64,000 nt of DNA from CAIOHW01 sp046317855 (GTDB lineage Bacteria > Bdellovibrionota > UBA1018). The notes below the pieces were generated by a model. It had not been told where the DNA came from and searched no databases. It worked only from the letters and a program-made list of their open reading frames with translations. The stretch spans positions 3,953 through 67,952 of the forward strand of contig JBKCVM010000034.1 in the NCBI GenBank assembly GCA_046317855.1. The letters run 5' to 3'. Shown here in pieces: positions 33,562 through 42,814 of this stretch. How positions within the stretch are numbered: position 1 is the first letter of the stretch; each line of letters opens with the position of its first letter. A program made the position numbers and the translations under genes.

Positions 33562-34779
33562 TTACTTGATGTTGCTGATGTCGAGAAGCGGAACAAACAC
33601 TGCCATCACAATGAATCCGACCACTAGCCCCATGCCAATAATCATTGCGGGCTCAATGAGGGCAGTCATCCCTTCGATCCTAGCGGTGACCTGTTCTTCG
33701 TAGTTCTCTGAGATGTTGCGCAGCATGTCCGGGAGCTCGCCCGTTTTTTCGCCGATCGCGATCATATGGATTACCATCGGAGGAAATTGACCGCTCCGTT
33801 TGAGGGGATCAGCAATGGACTGACCTTCGGTGATGTTTTCTCTGGCTTTGTTGATCGCATCCGAGATGGGAGCATTATCCACAAGCTTTTGTGCAATGTT
33901 CATGGCGGTGAGGATAGGGACACCGCTTCCTAGAAGCGTGCCCATGGTGCTGGCAAAGCGAGTCATGGCGATCATCCTGACCAGTGGTCCAAAAACAGGA
34001 GATTTGAGCTTAAAGGCATCCCATTTGGGTCTGCCATTTTGCGAGCCGATGTAGTTTTTGAACATCACGAGTCCAACGATCAGCGCAGCAAGGATCAGAT
34101 ACCACCAATCGGTGACAAAGCCGCTCACCCACATCATCGCCCGAGTCATGGGGGGGATAGGCTTATTCATGGACTCAAAGACTTTAGTGAGCTTGGGGAT
34201 GACAAACGTAAAAATGGCCACCATCAGGAGCGCAGCTACACCCAGCATGAGTACTGGGTAAGTCATTCCGCTGACTACTTTGTTACGGAGTCGCATTTGA
34301 GCTTCTTTGAGGTCGGCAAGACGGAGGAGGACTAAACCCAGAGTGCCGGAGCTCTCACCTGCCTCAACCATGTTGACAAAAATGGTGTCAAAGACTTTCG
34401 GATGTTGCCCCAGGGCTTTAGCAAGGCTCGAGCCTTCGTTGACATCCTGGCGCACCTTTTCGAGCACCACTTTGAGCACATCGTGCTCAACTTGTTCCAC
34501 AAGAGCATTCAGGGCTTCGACCAGTGGAATGTTGGCTTTCACTAAGCTTGCCAGCTGGCGGGTCATCATCGAGATGTCCTTGATGCCAACTTTTCCGCCA
34601 AAAAAGGGTACCGAAGAGCCACCCGTAGGTCGGGCCGCCGATTTCTCGAGAACCTCAGTGACCATCAAGCCTTGTTTTTTAAGTTTTTGGCGGGCCGCCT
34701 TTGCGTGTTCCGCCTCGACGATCCCTTTTTGGGTTCGTCCCGTGCTGTCATAGGCTTTGTAGTCAAAAATAGGTGCCAT
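33562..34779 (-). CDS. gspF: Type II secretion inner-membrane protein GspF
   Basis: The 405-residue GspF is the polytopic platform protein. It begins MAPIFDYKAYDSTGRTQKGIVEAEHAKAARQKLKKQG, typical of the family, then has two GspF repeat domains (MTRQLASLVKANIPLVEALNALVEQ and MTRFASTMGTLLGSGVPILTAMNIA) and three transmembrane segments, the last at the C-terminus (GLVVGFIVMAVFVPLLDI). It receives force from GspE. Two bases separate it from gspE. Confidence 0.95.
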   Translation of the reverse strand: MAPIFDYKAYDSTGRTQKGIVEAEHAKAARQKLKKQGLMVTEVLEKSAARPTGGSSVPFFGGKVGIKDISMMTRQLASLVKANIPLVEALNALVEQVEHDVLKVVLEKVRQDVNEGSSLAKALGQHPKVFDTIFVNMVEAGESSGTLGLVLLRLADLKEAQMRLRNKVVSGMTYPVLMLGVAALLMVAIFTFVIPKLTKVFESMNKPIPPMTRAMMWVSGFVTDWWYLILAALIVGLVMFKNYIGSQNGRPKWDAFKLKSPVFGPLVRMIAMTRFASTMGTLLGSGVPILTAMNIAQKLVDNAPISDAINKARENITEGQSIADPLKRSGQFPPMVIHMIAIGEKTGELPDMLRNISENYEEQVTARIEGMTALIEPAMIIGMGLVVGFIVMAVFVPLLDISNIK

Positions 34780-34781
34780 CG

Positions 34782-36530
34782 TTAGTACTCGGAGTGGGTG
34801 GCGCGCATCAGCTCATCGATTGTGGTCGCTCCGGTGAGGACTTTTCGAACTCCGTCCTCGCGTAACGTGAGCATGCCGTTTTCGATGGCTACTTTTTTTA
34901 GGGAGTTTGCATCGCTGTTTCTAATGATCAAACTTCGAATTTTATCATCGATCACCATCAACTCGTGGATGACTGTACGACCAGAATAACCAGTCTGCGA
35001 GCAGGCAGGGCAGCCTTGAGCCTTAAAGACGGTTGCCCCCGGAGGGAGTTGTTGAAGCCCAAGTTCTTGCAATTCAAAATCGGTAGGAACATGCGGTTGT
35101 CTGCATTTGGAGCACACTTTTCGAATCAGCCGCTGTGCGATGATGCCGAGCACTGAGCTTGCCACTAAGAAGGGCTCTACGCCCATGTCAATCAATCGTG
35201 TCGCGGCTCCAGCCGCGTCATTCGTATGGAGGGTGGAGAGCACCAAGTGACCCGTCAGAGAAGCGTTGATCGCAATCTCCGCGGTTTCTTTGTCGCGGAT
35301 TTCACCCACCATGATGATGTCCGGATTTTGTCGCAAAAAAGCTCTGAGAGCGCGTGCAAACGTGAGTTCAATCTTGGTGTTGACCTGGATCTGATTGACC
35401 CCTGGAATCTGGTACTCGATTGGATCCTCGACCGTCATAATGTTTCGCTCTGGGTTGTTGAGCTTGACTAAACAGGCAGAGAGCGTCGTTGATTTTCCGC
35501 TGCCTGTGGGCCCGGTGACTAGGATGATTCCATATTTTCTAAAGATGAGCTTTTCGATTTGAGCTCGACTCCGCTCTGAAAAACCAAGTTGCTCAAGTTC
35601 AAGAACAGTGCTGGCCTGTTCAAGAATACGCATGACCAGGCGCTCACCAAAGTTAGTGGGCACCGTCGAGAGACGCAGGTCCACGTCTTTTCCGGCCATT
35701 TTGATTTTGATCCTGCCGTCCTGAGGCAGGCGTTTTTCTGCGATGTCTAGACTCCCCATGACTTTGATACGGGATGAAATTGCTGCGTGCGCCCGCTTGG
35801 GTTGCCGGATCTTGTCTTTCAAAACGCCGTCGACCCTAAATCGAACGACAAACTCTTTTTCAAAGGGTTCAATGTGAATGTCTGAAGCCTTTTCTTTGAC
35901 TGCCTGAAACAGAAGCGAGTTGACGAACTTGATGACCGGGGCGTCGTCTTCAGTGGCTTCGAGAATGTCCATCGGACCCTCAAAGTCCATGGCGTCTTCG
36001 AAATCGTCCTCGAGTTTCTGAACCGTGGTAGCGCTGTTGCGTTCATAAACTCTGTTGATCGCTTCTTGGATGCGCATCGAAGTGCTGACTACCGTAGTGA
36101 TGGGAAGTCCCGTCAACACTTGCAGGTCTTCTTGTATGGCCTCGTTAAAAGGGTCGCTGACCGCGATGAGTAGCCTCTCGCCTTGAGGGGTTGTCTCTTT
36201 TTGAAGGGGAATGACCTCTTTTGTTTTTGCGTAGTTAATCGGGATCTCTGAAACGAGTGTCGGGTCAATGTCCCCTGATTTCAGGTCATCCACAAATCGA
36301 AGGTCAAGCTGGGTGCACAGGGCTCGCATCAGCTCATGCGGAAGAACCCAGTTTTTTCGAACTAAAATCTCTCCCAGCATTCCACCCTGAGTTTTTTGAA
36401 TCTCAAGGGCTTCATTGAGTTGCTCCTGGGTGAGAGAAGTGTACTTGAGGAGGATCTCGCCCAGTTTCTTGGGCTCTCTCCCGCTGGGTGGGGGTGGCGG
36501 TGCAGTGATCGGGGTGTTTGTCGGATTCAC
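34782..36530 (-). CDS. gspE: Type II secretion ATPase GspE
   Basis: The 582-residue hexameric ATPase powers pseudopilus assembly. An N-terminal MshEN-type domain (LGEILLKYTSLTQEQLNEAL) is followed by the secretion ATPase core with Walker A VTGPTGSGKST, Asp box EDPIEYQIPGVNQIQV, Walker B IIMVGEIRDKETAEIA and His box LSTLHTNDA. The C-terminal zinc motif is complete: CSKCRQ and CPACSQ separated by about 29 residues. Its ATG overlaps the gspD stop (ATGA). Confidence 0.96.
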   Translation of the reverse strand: MNPTNTPITAPPPPPSGREPKKLGEILLKYTSLTQEQLNEALEIQKTQGGMLGEILVRKNWVLPHELMRALCTQLDLRFVDDLKSGDIDPTLVSEIPINYAKTKEVIPLQKETTPQGERLLIAVSDPFNEAIQEDLQVLTGLPITTVVSTSMRIQEAINRVYERNSATTVQKLEDDFEDAMDFEGPMDILEATEDDAPVIKFVNSLLFQAVKEKASDIHIEPFEKEFVVRFRVDGVLKDKIRQPKRAHAAISSRIKVMGSLDIAEKRLPQDGRIKIKMAGKDVDLRLSTVPTNFGERLVMRILEQASTVLELEQLGFSERSRAQIEKLIFRKYGIILVTGPTGSGKSTTLSACLVKLNNPERNIMTVEDPIEYQIPGVNQIQVNTKIELTFARALRAFLRQNPDIIMVGEIRDKETAEIAINASLTGHLVLSTLHTNDAAGAATRLIDMGVEPFLVASSVLGIIAQRLIRKVCSKCRQPHVPTDFELQELGLQQLPPGATVFKAQGCPACSQTGYSGRTVIHELMVIDDKIRSLIIRNSDANSLKKVAIENGMLTLREDGVRKVLTGATTIDELMRATHSEY

Positions 36531-39118
36531 TGGGGAGTTCCTGGGTTAGCCCCCTCATTCACTGGGGCGGTCGGAGCGGTTTGGGTTTCACCCGGAGGAG
36601 GTGTGCCGCCAGTAAAGGGGTTCTCCGGGCTTACTTCTTTTGCCGGGAGGCCTGAGTCCGAGTCAAGCGTCTCTGCAGTCTTAGGTCGGTAAGAAGTAAT
36701 GTCGCTCATATTTGGAAGCCTACGGATCAGATCGTCTCGGTACTCACGCATCAGATCTCTCCCGCCGGCCTGGCGCTCGATGAAATCCTCTCGTTCTTTG
36801 AGTTTGCGATCCAGAAGAGCGCGAACCTTCTCGTACTGGCGCACGATATGGGGCGTCATAAAGATCATGAGGTTGGTTTTTTCAGAGGTGGTGTTTTTAG
36901 AACGAAACAGCCAGCCCAGAAGGGGGATATCCCCAAGAAGCGGGACCTTTGAGACACTTTCGTTTTGCTTGTCGCGAATCAATCCGCCGAGCACGACTGT
37001 GTCGCTGTCTGCGACAACGACGCTCGTCTGGGCATTTCGTTCAGTGGTACCAAAGGCAAATCCCCTGACCTGATCCGGAACGGCCCGGTTATTGATGTCC
37101 GCAAGCTTGGTGGTGACGTCCAGCTTTACAAAATTGGACATCTTATTGATCTGCGGCTTGATCTTGATGGAAAGCGAGACGGACTCTTTGTTGTATCCAG
37201 TAGCGGTGGATCCTTGGATGGCAGTCACCGTCGGCACTGGAATCTTTTCAGCGCTCTCAAAAGTTGCCTCGGTATTGTCCAGCGTTAGGATCTGAGGAGT
37301 GGCAAGCACGTTTCCATAATCGTTGGTCTGAATCGCTTTGATCAGACCTTGAATGCTTGAAACACTGAAAGTCTGCCCTGCAATCGTAAAGCTCTTTTTC
37401 TGGCCGGCTTGAAATCCCAGTACCAATCCTTTTTGGGAGATCGGGTTTTGTAAGAAGTTGAAGAGATCGCCACTTGGAATGGAGCCTGAGAGCGTCCCGG
37501 CAGAAGTGGGATTGACGATGTTGGTTGAAATTTCGAACAAGCGCGAAATGAGCATCTCCATGATGACGATTTCGACGTAGACCTCATCTCGCGGGATATC
37601 GAGCTTGTTGATGACTCGTTGAATGGTCACAAAATCGCCTGGACTTGCAGTGATTACGAGCGAGTTGGTGGCCTTGTCGGGCGATACTTTAATGTTCCCC
37701 TCAAATAGGTTTGTAGCCATGGGGTTGACGCCCGTTCCGCCGGCTGCCTGCGGGGCAGTCGCCCGGCCTGCTCCCTGAGAAAGATTATTGAGCGTGTTGG
37801 CGATCGACTCTGATTCAGCAAACTGGAGATACACGACATGCACACGGCCGCCGCCTGTTTGTGCCGGGATCTTTTGGTCCAGCTTTGCAACCAGTTCACG
37901 CACTTGGTCCGCGCCTTTGGTGTTAGCATGCACGATCAGAGTGTTGGTGCGCTCATCGGCGATAATGGTATTGATGATTCCACCCTCTTTGGTGCGCCGT
38001 GCGGCAAAGCGTGAGCCGCCACCAAAGCCGCCCGCTGGGCGCGCAGCGCCGGATACTCCGCCTGCACTGGTTCCCGGGATGAGAGTGTCGATCAGCTTAG
38101 AGAGTTCTCCTGCTGAGGCAAACTTGACTGGAATGACTTCGATGCCGGCGTCGTAGCCCTCGATGTCCAGAATCTCGAGCATTCTGTTGATTTTTGAAAT
38201 ATTGGCTCCGGTGTCGGTCACGATGACCGTGTTGGTCTGTTCGTGCGGAATGATCCGTGAACTCGTGGGCATGAAACTTCTCAGAACTCTCGTGATATTT
38301 TCAGCGTCGATGTACTTCAGCGGAAATACTCGAGTGATGAGAGCATCACTACTGGGTGCGTAGTCGCCCGTGTAAGTCTTGAGCTGTTTGTCCCGTGCGT
38401 CTCGCTGACGCGCAATGCGGATGTAGTTTCCGGACGGAATCAGTGCAAAGCCCGTCATGTCAAGTGCCGTGAGAAAGGCTTTCCATGCGTCCGATACAGT
38501 GATGGGTGAGTTTGAAATGATGGTGACGCGACCTTTGACGTCCTTGTCGAGGATGAAGTTTTTTCCGGTGAGTTTTCCTAAGCTCTTAGCGATGTCCAAG
38601 ATGTCGGCGTCCGGAAAGTTGAAATCGGTCACCATTTCTTTGGCGCCTGGCCCAAGGCCAGTTTCATCTTCGATTTTGATGGGAGCTGGGGCCGCACGCT
38701 CGATGACACCCGATCCTGAACTGCTCCCACCCATGGAGATGGGAGCGGAGCTGGGAGCTGACCCTCGAGCCGCCTTAGGTGCAGGCTGCACGTTACCCAG
38801 ACCAGCGCCGGCGCCAGGAGAGCCCGGGCGTTTGAAATTTGAAAAGTCCTCCGCTGTTGCATCATCGTCGGCAAAGTCGTCGTCTTCGAAGAAGGGTGGA
38901 GGGGGGGCGCCGGGCCCGCCCGGGGCAGGCGCAAAGGGGTTATTAAAAGTCTTTCCGCCCCCGTTGAAGCCCGGGGTTTCGTTATCGGCAGCCCAGGCGC
39001 CCCCGCTGACCACCGCCAAGAGCGCTAGTGCACCGATGAGCGCTGAAGCCCCAGCCAACCACTTGAGAGTCTGAACTGGAAACTCGCTTTCGAATGGGGG
39101 CCGGGTTGGGCTGGGCAT
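36527..39118 (-). CDS. gspD: Type II secretion secretin GspD
   Basis: GspD forms the outer-membrane channel. From the ATG at 39118 (AAGGAG nine bases upstream) it has 863 residues: a signal peptide ending near SGGAWAA, then a Pro/Gly- and Asp/Glu-rich linker (about 40-150) not usual in secretins, N0 to N3 domains (NFPDADILDIAKSLGKLTGKNFILD, LKYIDAENITRVLRSFMPT) and the secretin barrel with VLGGLIRDKQNESVSKVPLLGDIPLLGWLFRS. The C-terminal tail is again Pro-rich and may interact with a pilotin; no gspS is in the window. Confidence 0.95.
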   Translation of the reverse strand: MPSPTRPPFESEFPVQTLKWLAGASALIGALALLAVVSGGAWAADNETPGFNGGGKTFNNPFAPAPGGPGAPPPPFFEDDDFADDDATAEDFSNFKRPGSPGAGAGLGNVQPAPKAARGSAPSSAPISMGGSSSGSGVIERAAPAPIKIEDETGLGPGAKEMVTDFNFPDADILDIAKSLGKLTGKNFILDKDVKGRVTIISNSPITVSDAWKAFLTALDMTGFALIPSGNYIRIARQRDARDKQLKTYTGDYAPSSDALITRVFPLKYIDAENITRVLRSFMPTSSRIIPHEQTNTVIVTDTGANISKINRMLEILDIEGYDAGIEVIPVKFASAGELSKLIDTLIPGTSAGGVSGAARPAGGFGGGSRFAARRTKEGGIINTIIADERTNTLIVHANTKGADQVRELVAKLDQKIPAQTGGGRVHVVYLQFAESESIANTLNNLSQGAGRATAPQAAGGTGVNPMATNLFEGNIKVSPDKATNSLVITASPGDFVTIQRVINKLDIPRDEVYVEIVIMEMLISRLFEISTNIVNPTSAGTLSGSIPSGDLFNFLQNPISQKGLVLGFQAGQKKSFTIAGQTFSVSSIQGLIKAIQTNDYGNVLATPQILTLDNTEATFESAEKIPVPTVTAIQGSTATGYNKESVSLSIKIKPQINKMSNFVKLDVTTKLADINNRAVPDQVRGFAFGTTERNAQTSVVVADSDTVVLGGLIRDKQNESVSKVPLLGDIPLLGWLFRSKNTTSEKTNLMIFMTPHIVRQYEKVRALLDRKLKEREDFIERQAGGRDLMREYRDDLIRRLPNMSDITSYRPKTAETLDSDSGLPAKEVSPENPFTGGTPPPGETQTAPTAPVNEGANPGTPQ

Positions 39119-39131
39119 GAAGGGTTTCTCC

Positions 39132-40124
39132 TTAACGGACATCATAGGCAAAGTTCTGGGTTTTACCGTCTCTTTTGACGCACAGCTCGATGTGATTTGC
39201 AGTCCTGAGCTGGCCAAGAAGTTCAAGCGCTTTGGCAGGATCATTCACAGGCTGACCATCGATTCCACAAATGATGTCTTGGTCTTTGAGACCCAGTTTT
39301 CCAAAAAATCCTTCTGGCATCACTTGAAAGAGTTTGTAGCCTGCAGGTACGCCGTTCTCGTAATGCGGTACTGCTCGCGCTTGTGTGAGCACCGAGTTGA
39401 GATCGGCAAAGGCTCGGTCGAGCTCATTTTTTGGGACGTTAAAGTTGTTTCCTTGTCTCTCGATGGAGCCCGAAGCCTTACTCGGCGCAAGCCCAACTCG
39501 AGGCAGGTTGGCGTCAAGCTCCTCGGGGAGTTCAACGAATTCACGTCTGCCTGATGAAGTGTTGATGAAGATGACTTTGCGCGGTTCAATCTTAATGATT
39601 TTTGCCTTGCTTGGAATTTCGTCGTCGATTCGAACGGGATAGACTGCAGATGCTGATCGATCTTCGATAGTCGCAATCGAACGCAGTTCGTCCCTTAAAA
39701 TGATCGTACCGACCAAGTTAAAGGGGAGTGAAGTCCTGACGGGGGTCCCTCCTTGGTCAGGAGCCATTCCGCCCTCTGTGTCTTCTCCAGGGATCTTTCC
39801 AGCGCTGCTGAAGAGGTTTCGATTAAAGATAACGGCATAGTCATCTGCGGTGGGCGGGCGTCGGAAAGAGCCACTGGAGATACCGCTGGGTTCAAGTCCT
39901 CTCACTCTGGGTTGTGGGAGTTTGCTCTGAATCACAATCGAAACCAGGTCCGAGACAAAGTATGCAGACACGAACAGTGTGCCCAGCTTTGAGTAAAAGC
40001 TCAGGTCCCGCTTCTTGAGTCGTGTCAGCAGGGCCTCGGTCCCGGTGGAGATCCATCGGGCTCCTTGGGTTTTTGTGATCGCCTGAGCACGATCCAGCCA
40101 TTGTCTGATTTTGGTTTGGTTCAT
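39132..40124 (-). CDS. gspC: Type II secretion protein GspC
   Basis: GspC links the inner-membrane platform to the secretin. From the ATG at 40124 it has 330 residues: one transmembrane segment near residue 45-65 (LGTLFVSAYFVSDLVSIVI), an HR domain (NLVGTIILRDELRSIATIEDRS) and a C-terminal PDZ domain (VMPEGFFGKLGLKDQDIICGIDGQPVNDPAKAL). An in-frame GTG at 40181 would add a cysteine-rich stretch that does not look like GspC. It is the first gene of the gspC-N operon; the promoter should lie in the 213-base gap before the acyl-CoA dehydrogenase. Confidence 0.9.
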   Translation of the reverse strand: MNQTKIRQWLDRAQAITKTQGARWISTGTEALLTRLKKRDLSFYSKLGTLFVSAYFVSDLVSIVIQSKLPQPRVRGLEPSGISSGSFRRPPTADDYAVIFNRNLFSSAGKIPGEDTEGGMAPDQGGTPVRTSLPFNLVGTIILRDELRSIATIEDRSASAVYPVRIDDEIPSKAKIIKIEPRKVIFINTSSGRREFVELPEELDANLPRVGLAPSKASGSIERQGNNFNVPKNELDRAFADLNSVLTQARAVPHYENGVPAGYKLFQVMPEGFFGKLGLKDQDIICGIDGQPVNDPAKALELLGQLRTANHIELCVKRDGKTQNFAYDVR

Positions 40125-40260
40125 GGCTACAGTGCATTGAACGCAAGAGCAGTGCCAATCAGGACGAGAAAATTTTGACACTTCTTAAGCGGTCAGCGCC
40201 ATTGAGAGTGAATCCGGAGTGATCGAGTTCTGACCTCTGACGCTCGAGAGACTGAGGCTT

Positions 40261-40289
40261 TTGACAAAATGTCAGAGCACTCGTTTTAG
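40261..40289 (+). promoter_or_regulatory. Promoter overlapping the first operator box
   Basis: A perfect -35 hexamer TTGACA (40261-40266) is followed, 17 bases on, by TTTTAG (40284-40289), a weak -10. The -35 overlaps the first TGACA-N3-TGTCA box, so binding there would block RNA polymerase. Confidence 0.4.
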
Positions 40290-40315
40290 CGAACCTTGCC
40301 ACTGACATTTTGTCA
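40262..40315 (+). promoter_or_regulatory. Two palindromic TGACA-N3-TGTCA boxes before the acyl-CoA dehydrogenase
   Basis: TGACAAAATGTCA (40262-40274) and TGACATTTTGTCA (40303-40315) are each 5-3-5 palindromes and are exact inverted copies of one another. Their centres are 41 bases apart, close to four helical turns. The second box ends 22 bases before the ATG at 40338. This is the layout of a TetR- or MarR-type dimer operator pair; the regulator is not in the neighbourhood and is unknown. They also lie in the divergent gap to gspC. Confidence 0.7.
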
Positions 40316-40337
40316 TCTCAGGAGCATACTTTGGGAT

Positions 40338-42092
40338 ATGAACTCAAAAGACGCTGCCAGCAATTCGGTCATGAAGTCCTTGTTCTTTGGAGAAGTGCGC
40401 GAGGACCTACTTTTTCCATATCCAAAGATGAGTCAAGAGACCCAAGGGACGGTCTCGATGGTCCTCGATTCAATCGAGAAGTTTGCAAAAGATCATGTGC
40501 GTTCTTCAGAATGGGACGACGCAGGCAAGATGCCTCGTGAAATCGTGAATCAGGCGGCCGAGCTCGGTTTGATGGGCCTCGGGGTCCCGGAGGATCTGGG
40601 GGGGCTTGGCTTTAGTCAAATGGCCTACGCTCGAGTGTTTCAAATGCTCTCGACCGTGGATGCTTCGCTGGCGGTCACTTTGGGTGCCCACCAAAGCATC
40701 GGATATAAAGCAGTGCTTCTTTTTGGAACCGATGAACAAAAAAAACGTTGGCTCCCTCGTCTAGCGTCCGGCTCCATGGTGGCCTGTTACTGCCTGACGG
40801 AACCAGGAAGCGGCTCGGATGCAGCTTCGATTAAAACCAAGGCAGTGCTGTCGGCTGACGGCAGTCACTACGTGATCACAGGAAATAAACTCTGGATTAC
40901 CAACGGCGGAATTGCTGATTTTATGACCGTCTTTGCAAAAGTGGATTTTAAGGATCCCAAGACGGGGGAGACTTCTGAGAAAGTCACCTGCTTTGCGCTT
41001 GAGCTTCCGGCCCAAGGAGTGACCGTTGGGCCTGCTGAACATAAATTGGGCATTCGGGCCTCTTGGACTAATGCCGTCCATTTTGACCAAGTCAAAGTGC
41101 CTGTTCAAAACGTCATTGGGGGCGAGGGCCAGGGCTTCAAAGTAGCCATGGGAGTGCTCAATCATGGCCGGATGGGTCTTGCAGCAGGAAGTGTGGGCGC
41201 TGCAAAGAAACTCATGGCCTCAGCGATTGAGCATTGCAACGAACGAGTCCAGTTCAAAAAGAAAATTGGCGAGTTTGGGATGATCAAAGAAAAGATCGCC
41301 CGAATGATGTCTAATCTCTATGCAGCAGAAAGCATGGTTTTCATGACCACAAGCCTCATTGATCGGGGTAATGTGGATTATTCCATCGAAAGCGCCGCAG
41401 CCAAAGTCTTTGCCACTGAGATGCTTTGGGAGGTTGCCGACGAGAACCTTCAGATTTGGGCAGGCTTGGGCTTCATGAAGGAGTATCCCTTTGAAAGGGC
41501 GCTTCGAGACGCGCGAATCAATCGAATCTTTGAGGGTACCAATGAAATTTTACGAGCCTTCGTAGCGCTCTCTGGGATGCAGGGACCAGGTCAGGAGCTG
41601 GCAGGGCTTGCCGATGCGATCAAGCATCCGCTCAAAGGACTGGGGGTCGTGGGAGAGTTTGCTGCAAGAAATGTCCGTCAGAGAGTGTTCGGCACGAGTT
41701 TGTCCAAGCCGCATCCCGCTCTCAAAAAGCAAGCGGCGATGATTGAAGACTACTCAGTCGAGTTTGCGACTCAAGTGCAGGTTCTTCTTCGGAGACATGG
41801 AAAGAGCATTCACTTGATGCAGTTTGCTCAAAAGCGCCTTGCTGAGATTGCAATCGATCTTTACGCCATGATGTGCACGCTCTCGCGTGTGACTGCTCAG
41901 ATTGAGTCCAAGGGAGGTGAGGCTTGTGAGTTTGAAATTGCGCTCACGGCCACTTTTTTCAATCGGGCATCGAAGCGGATTGAGGCGCATTTTCTGTCCA
42001 TGGATCGAAACGATGACGAGATCATGAAGTACATTGCAGAAAAATCCTATGAACTCGGAAAGGCACCGTTTGACATCATGACGGACGGGTGA
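40338..42092 (+). CDS. Acyl-CoA dehydrogenase (long form)
   Basis: The 584-residue flavoenzyme catalyses the first step of beta-oxidation on an acyl-CoA. Visible are AELGLMGLGVPEDLGGLGFS, the FAD-binding CYCLTEPGSGSDAASI, LWITNGGIADFMTVFA, and the C-terminal catalytic glutamate motif INRIFEGTNEILRAF. After the core (about residue 410) there is an extra helical domain of about 170 residues, as in VLCAD/ACAD9-type enzymes, suggesting long-chain substrates. The ATG at 40338 is preceded by GGAG at 40321; other in-frame starts are less well placed. Control by the two operator boxes is inferred. Confidence 0.92.
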   Translation: MNSKDAASNSVMKSLFFGEVREDLLFPYPKMSQETQGTVSMVLDSIEKFAKDHVRSSEWDDAGKMPREIVNQAAELGLMGLGVPEDLGGLGFSQMAYARVFQMLSTVDASLAVTLGAHQSIGYKAVLLFGTDEQKKRWLPRLASGSMVACYCLTEPGSGSDAASIKTKAVLSADGSHYVITGNKLWITNGGIADFMTVFAKVDFKDPKTGETSEKVTCFALELPAQGVTVGPAEHKLGIRASWTNAVHFDQVKVPVQNVIGGEGQGFKVAMGVLNHGRMGLAAGSVGAAKKLMASAIEHCNERVQFKKKIGEFGMIKEKIARMMSNLYAAESMVFMTTSLIDRGNVDYSIESAAAKVFATEMLWEVADENLQIWAGLGFMKEYPFERALRDARINRIFEGTNEILRAFVALSGMQGPGQELAGLADAIKHPLKGLGVVGEFAARNVRQRVFGTSLSKPHPALKKQAAMIEDYSVEFATQVQVLLRRHGKSIHLMQFAQKRLAEIAIDLYAMMCTLSRVTAQIESKGGEACEFEIALTATFFNRASKRIEAHFLSMDRNDDEIMKYIAEKSYELGKAPFDIMTDG

Positions 42093-42200
42093 CCGGGGAG
42101 GCGGGTCGTTCTTGGGGTAGACAAGAGGTCACTTTTTATTAAATTTTTATAAACCATCATAAAATCAATATCTTACGATTTCCTACAGTCCGTGTCAGGT

Positions 42201-42229
42201 TTGACTCAGGCTGGCTTTGGTGCTACATT
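42201..42229 (+). promoter_or_regulatory. Sigma-70-type promoter of carD
   Basis: TTGACT (42201-42206), a 17-base spacer and TACATT (42224-42229) make a good promoter 29 bases before the carD ATG. Just upstream, about 42128-42175 is very A/T-rich and could act as an UP element. This supports the start at 42258 rather than any in-frame start upstream of the promoter. Confidence 0.65.
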
Positions 42230-42257
42230 CCCGCAGTCCTTTTGTGAGGTAGTCCCA

Positions 42258-42752
42258 ATGGCCAGTACGTTGTTCAAGGTCGGCGACAATGCAGTTTATC
42301 CAGCTCACGGCGTGACCGTCGTGAAGCGCATCGATGAACGGGACGTCGGCGGCAAAAAGAAGAAGTTCTACGTTCTGCAAGTCGTCGAGAACCAGATGAC
42401 CATCATGGTGCCGACCGACAATGCGGATTCCGTTGGATTGCGCGAGATCATTTCTGCCAAGGACGTTCAAACCGTCTATAAAATCCTTAAGCAGCGCAAC
42501 ATCAAGATCGACCAGACCACCTGGAATCGCCGTTATCGCGAATACATGGAGAAGATCAAGACCGGCTCCGTGTTTGAAATCGCCGAAGTGCTGCGAAACC
42601 TCTTTTTGCTTCGCCACAGCAAGGACCTCTCTTTTGGTGAGCGAAAGATGTTGGACCAGGCCAAGCAGCTCCTCGTCCGCGAGATCTCGCTGGCTCGGCA
42701 GGCCCAAGAATCTGTAATTGAGCAAGAAATCCAAACGATTTTTGCTTCCTGA
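42258..42752 (+). CDS. carD: CarD-family RNA polymerase-binding regulator
   Basis: CarD/CdnL binds the RNA polymerase beta subunit and stabilises open promoter complexes. The 164-residue protein starts MASTLFKVGDNAVYPAHGVTVVKRIDER, the Tudor-like RNA polymerase-interacting domain, and has a helical DNA-binding C-terminal domain (RRYREYMEKIKTGSVFEIAEVLRNLFLLRHSKDLSFGERKMLDQAKQLL is its central part, about 95-145). GAGGT at 42246 serves as ribosome binding site. The gene has its own promoter and terminator, so it looks monocistronic. Confidence 0.93.
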   Translation: MASTLFKVGDNAVYPAHGVTVVKRIDERDVGGKKKKFYVLQVVENQMTIMVPTDNADSVGLREIISAKDVQTVYKILKQRNIKIDQTTWNRRYREYMEKIKTGSVFEIAEVLRNLFLLRHSKDLSFGERKMLDQAKQLLVREISLARQAQESVIEQEIQTIFAS

Positions 42753-42778
42753 CTTTGTCCCGGTTGGACTATCTTTGA

Positions 42779-42814
42779 CCCCGGCCCTGAAAGAGTTGGG
42801 CCGGGGTTTTTTTT
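42779..42814 (+). terminator. Strong intrinsic terminator after carD, touching cysS
   Basis: CCCCGGCCC (42779-42787) and GGGCCGGGG (42798-42806) form a perfect 9-bp GC stem with a 10-base loop, followed by eight Ts (42807-42814). The cysS ATG is the very next base, so the only purine-rich sequence upstream of that start lies within the stem. Confidence 0.92.
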
